A stretch of DNA of 8,463 nucleotides, from positions 1 to 8,463 of the forward strand of contig JALWZV010000009.1 in assembly GCA_027002315.1 (NCBI GenBank). Direction: 5' to 3'. The translations under genes were made by a program, and so were the position numbers. The DNA is from Candidatus Roizmanbacteria bacterium. Its GTDB lineage: Bacteria > Patescibacteriota > Microgenomatia > UBA1406 > GWC2-37-13. This document shows positions 6,768 to 8,463 of the stretch, piece after piece (the stretch's first letter is position 1; each line of letters begins with the position of its first letter). The notes beneath the pieces were generated by a model. The model saw only the letters and a list, made by a program, of their open reading frames with translations. It ran no database searches and had not been told where the DNA came from.

Positions 6768-6864
6768 AAATAAATCCTAGATTTTCCAGTTTCCTTTTAG
6801 CCTTTTCTATGTCTTTTTGTTTGATGAGGATGTGGTCTTTGGAATAAGCAGAGATTGTAAAATA
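6751..6864 (-). pseudogene. Remnant of an ACT-domain-like protein (C-terminal piece)
   Basis: The minus strand has an open stretch of 37 codons, with no usable start codon, preceded by a TAG (6867-6865). It reads TISAYSKDHILIKQKDIEKA, then a helix ending in ENLGFIFKEEV and a TAA that overlaps the last codons of the dehydrogenase-like gene. The 'ISAYS-x-D-x-ILVK-x-x-DLEKA' pattern resembles the C-terminal end of ACT domains of the CASTOR/ACT_7 type, small amino-acid-binding modules. Adding one base in the T-run near 6860 would join it upstream to a frame reading LSSLSYLIFSI, consistent with a frameshift. This supports a decayed gene, but the fragment is short and recognised by eye only. Confidence 0.45.
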
Positions 6865-6926
6865 CTAAAGATTAAATACGAGAGAGAGCTCAAATCATAA
6901 AAAATGTTTATTAATATTTATTGGTT

Positions 6927-7430
6927 TCAAATATCCAAAAGAAGTTTGTAAAGTTTTATAAATTTCGGCGGTAGTTCGTCACTATCTGGCTTGATAGTGC
7001 GTTCCATATCCGGTTCAAATGGCACGGTAGTATCCACCGTTCTCACCACAAGATTGTTTTCCTCCTTGGCCGGACAAATAAAACAAACAGTTGATCCTGG
7101 TTTTATAACGATATTTCCACTTCTGTTTTTATGTAGTGGGTATAATATTATGTGTCCGCTGGCAGTTAACTCTAGCAATGAACCTTTTCCAGCAACAAAA
7201 TCTACTGCAAATTCATAGTTTGTTCCTGTCTCTGTTGTTACCACTATATTTGATGATGTCCCTGGTGGAAGAATAAATATAGCCCCAGGCTCTTTACTTT
7301 CACTCTCATTTATTCGTCTTTCGAAAGGAACTATTGTAAATTTTCCATCCCCTATAGGAGCTTGTTTTGTTTCTTTAAGCCCTCTTAGTATTTTATATGG
7401 CGCTGGTTTTCTTTCTCTTTCCATATTCAT
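6927..7430 (-). CDS. Hypothetical protein, possible cupin-like beta domain
   Basis: I do not recognise this 167-residue protein. It has no signal peptide and no membrane segment. Residues about 50-140 alternate short beta-like stretches with turns (FILPPGTSSNIVVT, then ELTASGHIILYPL, then GNIVIKPGSTVCFICPA, then NLVVRTVDTTVPFEPD). The last part resembles the closing strands of cupins, where a 'PPFDPDD' segment is common, but the metal-binding histidines of cupins are missing, so any relation is tentative. A consensus TATAAT lies at 7436-7431, touching the ATG at 7430; the expected transcription start coincides with the second ATG at 7424, so the true product may begin there (two residues shorter). 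It is divergent from the phosphotransferase gene. Downstream lies the ACT-like remnant, not a working partner gene. Confidence 0.6.
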   Translation of the reverse strand: MNMERERKPAPYKILRGLKETKQAPIGDGKFTIVPFERRINESESKEPGAIFILPPGTSSNIVVTTETGTNYEFAVDFVAGKGSLLELTASGHIILYPLHKNRSGNIVIKPGSTVCFICPAKEENNLVVRTVDTTVPFEPDMERTIKPDSDELPPKFIKLYKLLLDI

Positions 7431-7458
7431 ATTATACTATAAGACACTTTTTTTGCAA
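7431..7458 (-). promoter_or_regulatory. Promoter of the hypothetical gene, leaderless
   Basis: On the minus strand TTGCAA (7458-7453), a 16-bp spacer and a perfect TATAAT (7436-7431) are seen. The -10 directly abuts the ATG at 7430. A start about 7 bases downstream falls on the A of the second ATG (7424), so the message would begin with AUG. Confidence 0.55.
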
Positions 7459-7519
7459 TTAAACCACTAATTTACTTAACAATCTTTCAATTACCGATGC
7501 AAGTTAGATTAATATTGGG

Positions 7520-7525
7520 TAAAAT
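7520..7525 (+). promoter_or_regulatory. Possible -10 box of the phosphotransferase gene
   Basis: TAAAAT lies 9 bases before the GTG start. Its surroundings (GTAAAATAACTATAT) closely match those of the dehydrogenase-like gene's -10 (GTAAAATAGCGATAT at 5798-5812), which would place transcription start 2-3 bases before the GTG. I find no convincing -35 at the right distance, so this is weak. Confidence 0.25.
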
Positions 7526-7534
7526 AACTATATT

Positions 7535-8410
7535 GTGAAAAAAAATAACAAAATATACGTTAACCCTATTTCCGTTTCAAGAAGGAAAAAAATGTTTCCG
7601 CCTCCATCTAAATTAAGCAATGCAAAAAGCTTAGAGAATAAACTGCGTGAGTTTGGTCTGGATATATCACTAGGACAACGATTGAAAGGAGGTGTGGTTT
7701 CTCAGGTTTACGAAGCAAGATTAAAAAATAAAAAAGTTATTGTTAAACATACAGAAGATTTAACCCCTTTTGACCCGACCGAAATTCATATTCACCGCTT
7801 TGGTCATAATGTTGACTCAGTAATCTTAAAAAAACTAAACAAACATAGAGCAGATTTAGTTCCTGAGGTTTTGTATCACTTTGCCGATATAACCACAACA
7901 GTCATGGAAGATGTAAGAGAGTATGGGTTTACTCTTTATCAAAATAAACTTTTACAAGGAAAAGTTGTTTTTAATTCAGCCGAAGCAATAAGTAGGGAAA
8001 CAGCTAAGATGGAGCAGATACTTTGCAAGATAGGACGAGTTAAGGTAAATGAGTCAGCAGAGGAGAGTATATACGAGCGCGGACTGGAATTGCGTTTAGC
8101 TTATCCCAATAACCAAAGTCAGTTTAAATATATTGAAAAAGAGTTTACTGGCGGTAAAAAATGCTTAGTAGCCCCAGACAATCATCCTAAAAATATTTTT
8201 GTAAATAATCATGGAGCGGTCAAGTTTATTGATTTTGGCCGATCTTGTTACGCAGATCAAAGATATATGTTCCCAAATTTCCTTGCTCATATTTTGATAT
8301 TTGGATTGGCCGGGTATTATAGTTTAAAAGATGTAAAAAAATATTTTACTATTGCAATTGACTCTTATAATAAAATAAAAAAAATCAGTGATGAAAAGAT
8401 ATTTTGTTAG
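7535..8410 (+). CDS. APH-family phosphotransferase (kinase fold), substrate unknown
   Basis: The 291-residue protein has the aminoglycoside-phosphotransferase/choline-kinase fold, which transfers ATP phosphate to a small molecule or sugar. Visible are a nucleotide loop LKGGVVSQVYEARL near 50-63, the ATP-binding lysine K71 in VIVKH, the catalytic loop APDNHPKN at 213-220 with the base D215 and N220, and IDFGRS with the magnesium-binding D233. The usual 'HGD' is APD, so the loop His is Ala while catalytic residues remain, and the enzyme is probably active. The start is GTG; an ATG at 7591 would remove 18 basic residues, but the glycine loop would remain. Nothing links it to antibiotic resistance specifically, since the family includes many metabolic kinases. 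It is divergent from the hypothetical gene, 104 bp away, with no Shine-Dalgarno. Confidence 0.8.
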   Translation: MKKNNKIYVNPISVSRRKKMFPPPSKLSNAKSLENKLREFGLDISLGQRLKGGVVSQVYEARLKNKKVIVKHTEDLTPFDPTEIHIHRFGHNVDSVILKKLNKHRADLVPEVLYHFADITTTVMEDVREYGFTLYQNKLLQGKVVFNSAEAISRETAKMEQILCKIGRVKVNESAEESIYERGLELRLAYPNNQSQFKYIEKEFTGGKKCLVAPDNHPKNIFVNNHGAVKFIDFGRSCYADQRYMFPNFLAHILIFGLAGYYSLKDVKKYFTIAIDSYNKIKKISDEKIFC

Positions 8411-8463
8411 TATATCGAATCAGAGCTTTTACATAGGTTAATAGGTAAGTGGATAGAAGGCAT

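Noticed and set aside
6991..7218. Plus-strand 75-codon frame opposite the hypothetical gene
   Set aside because: The minus-strand frame is longer and has a consensus promoter at its start; this frame has none and looks like a shadow.
8392..8442. Short frame MKRYFVSISNQSFYIG overlapping the end of the phosphotransferase gene
   Set aside because: Sixteen codons only, no family signal and no initiation signal.
8411..8463. Right-edge 53 bases
   Set aside because: No gene start, hairpin with T-tract, RNA gene or repeat could be supported.

Overview
The window is AT-rich and contains the 3' part of an F-type ATP synthase operon (atpF-atpH-atpA-atpG-atpD-atpC) followed by four accessory genes. Stops are used as in the standard bacterial code; TGA ends atpA, the dehydrogenase and the hypothetical gene, so codes that reassign TGA are excluded. 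The style of the ATP synthase proteins (a delta reduced to its C-terminal half, an epsilon with an Arg/His-rich tail), a TrmB-like regulator, very tight spacing and no Shine-Dalgarno sequence before any visible start together suggest a small-genome candidate-phyla (Patescibacteria/CPR, perhaps Microgenomates-like) bacterium. That placement is inference.

Region 1 (2-4969, plus strand): subunits b (partial at the left edge), delta, alpha, gamma, beta and epsilon, with overlaps or short gaps. The catalytic core (alpha, beta, gamma) is complete, with its nucleotide-binding motifs. The delta subunit is only 95 residues and lacks the domain that normally caps F1, so the peripheral stalk must be joined to F1 in an unusual way. 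A perfect 14-bp inverted repeat lies inside the 5' coding part of atpF.

Region 2 (4943-6864): a TrmB-like regulator runs convergently into atpC, and a possible terminator covers the junction. The regulator is divergent from a 2-hydroxyacid-dehydrogenase-fold protein that appears to have lost its catalytic residues. Their 48-bp shared upstream region holds two face-to-face promoter candidates whose -10 and -35 boxes overlap, plus a perfect 10-bp palindrome covering the regulator's promoter and start. This looks like a self-contained regulatory switch. An ACT-domain-like gene remnant, absent from simple gene calling, abuts the 3' end of the dehydrogenase on the opposite strand.

Region 3 (6927-8410): a divergent pair, a 167-residue hypothetical protein with a possible cupin-like beta domain (minus strand) and an APH-type phosphotransferase (plus strand). 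The hypothetical gene has a consensus -10 box touching its first ATG, which implies a leaderless message. The last 53 bases show nothing I can support.
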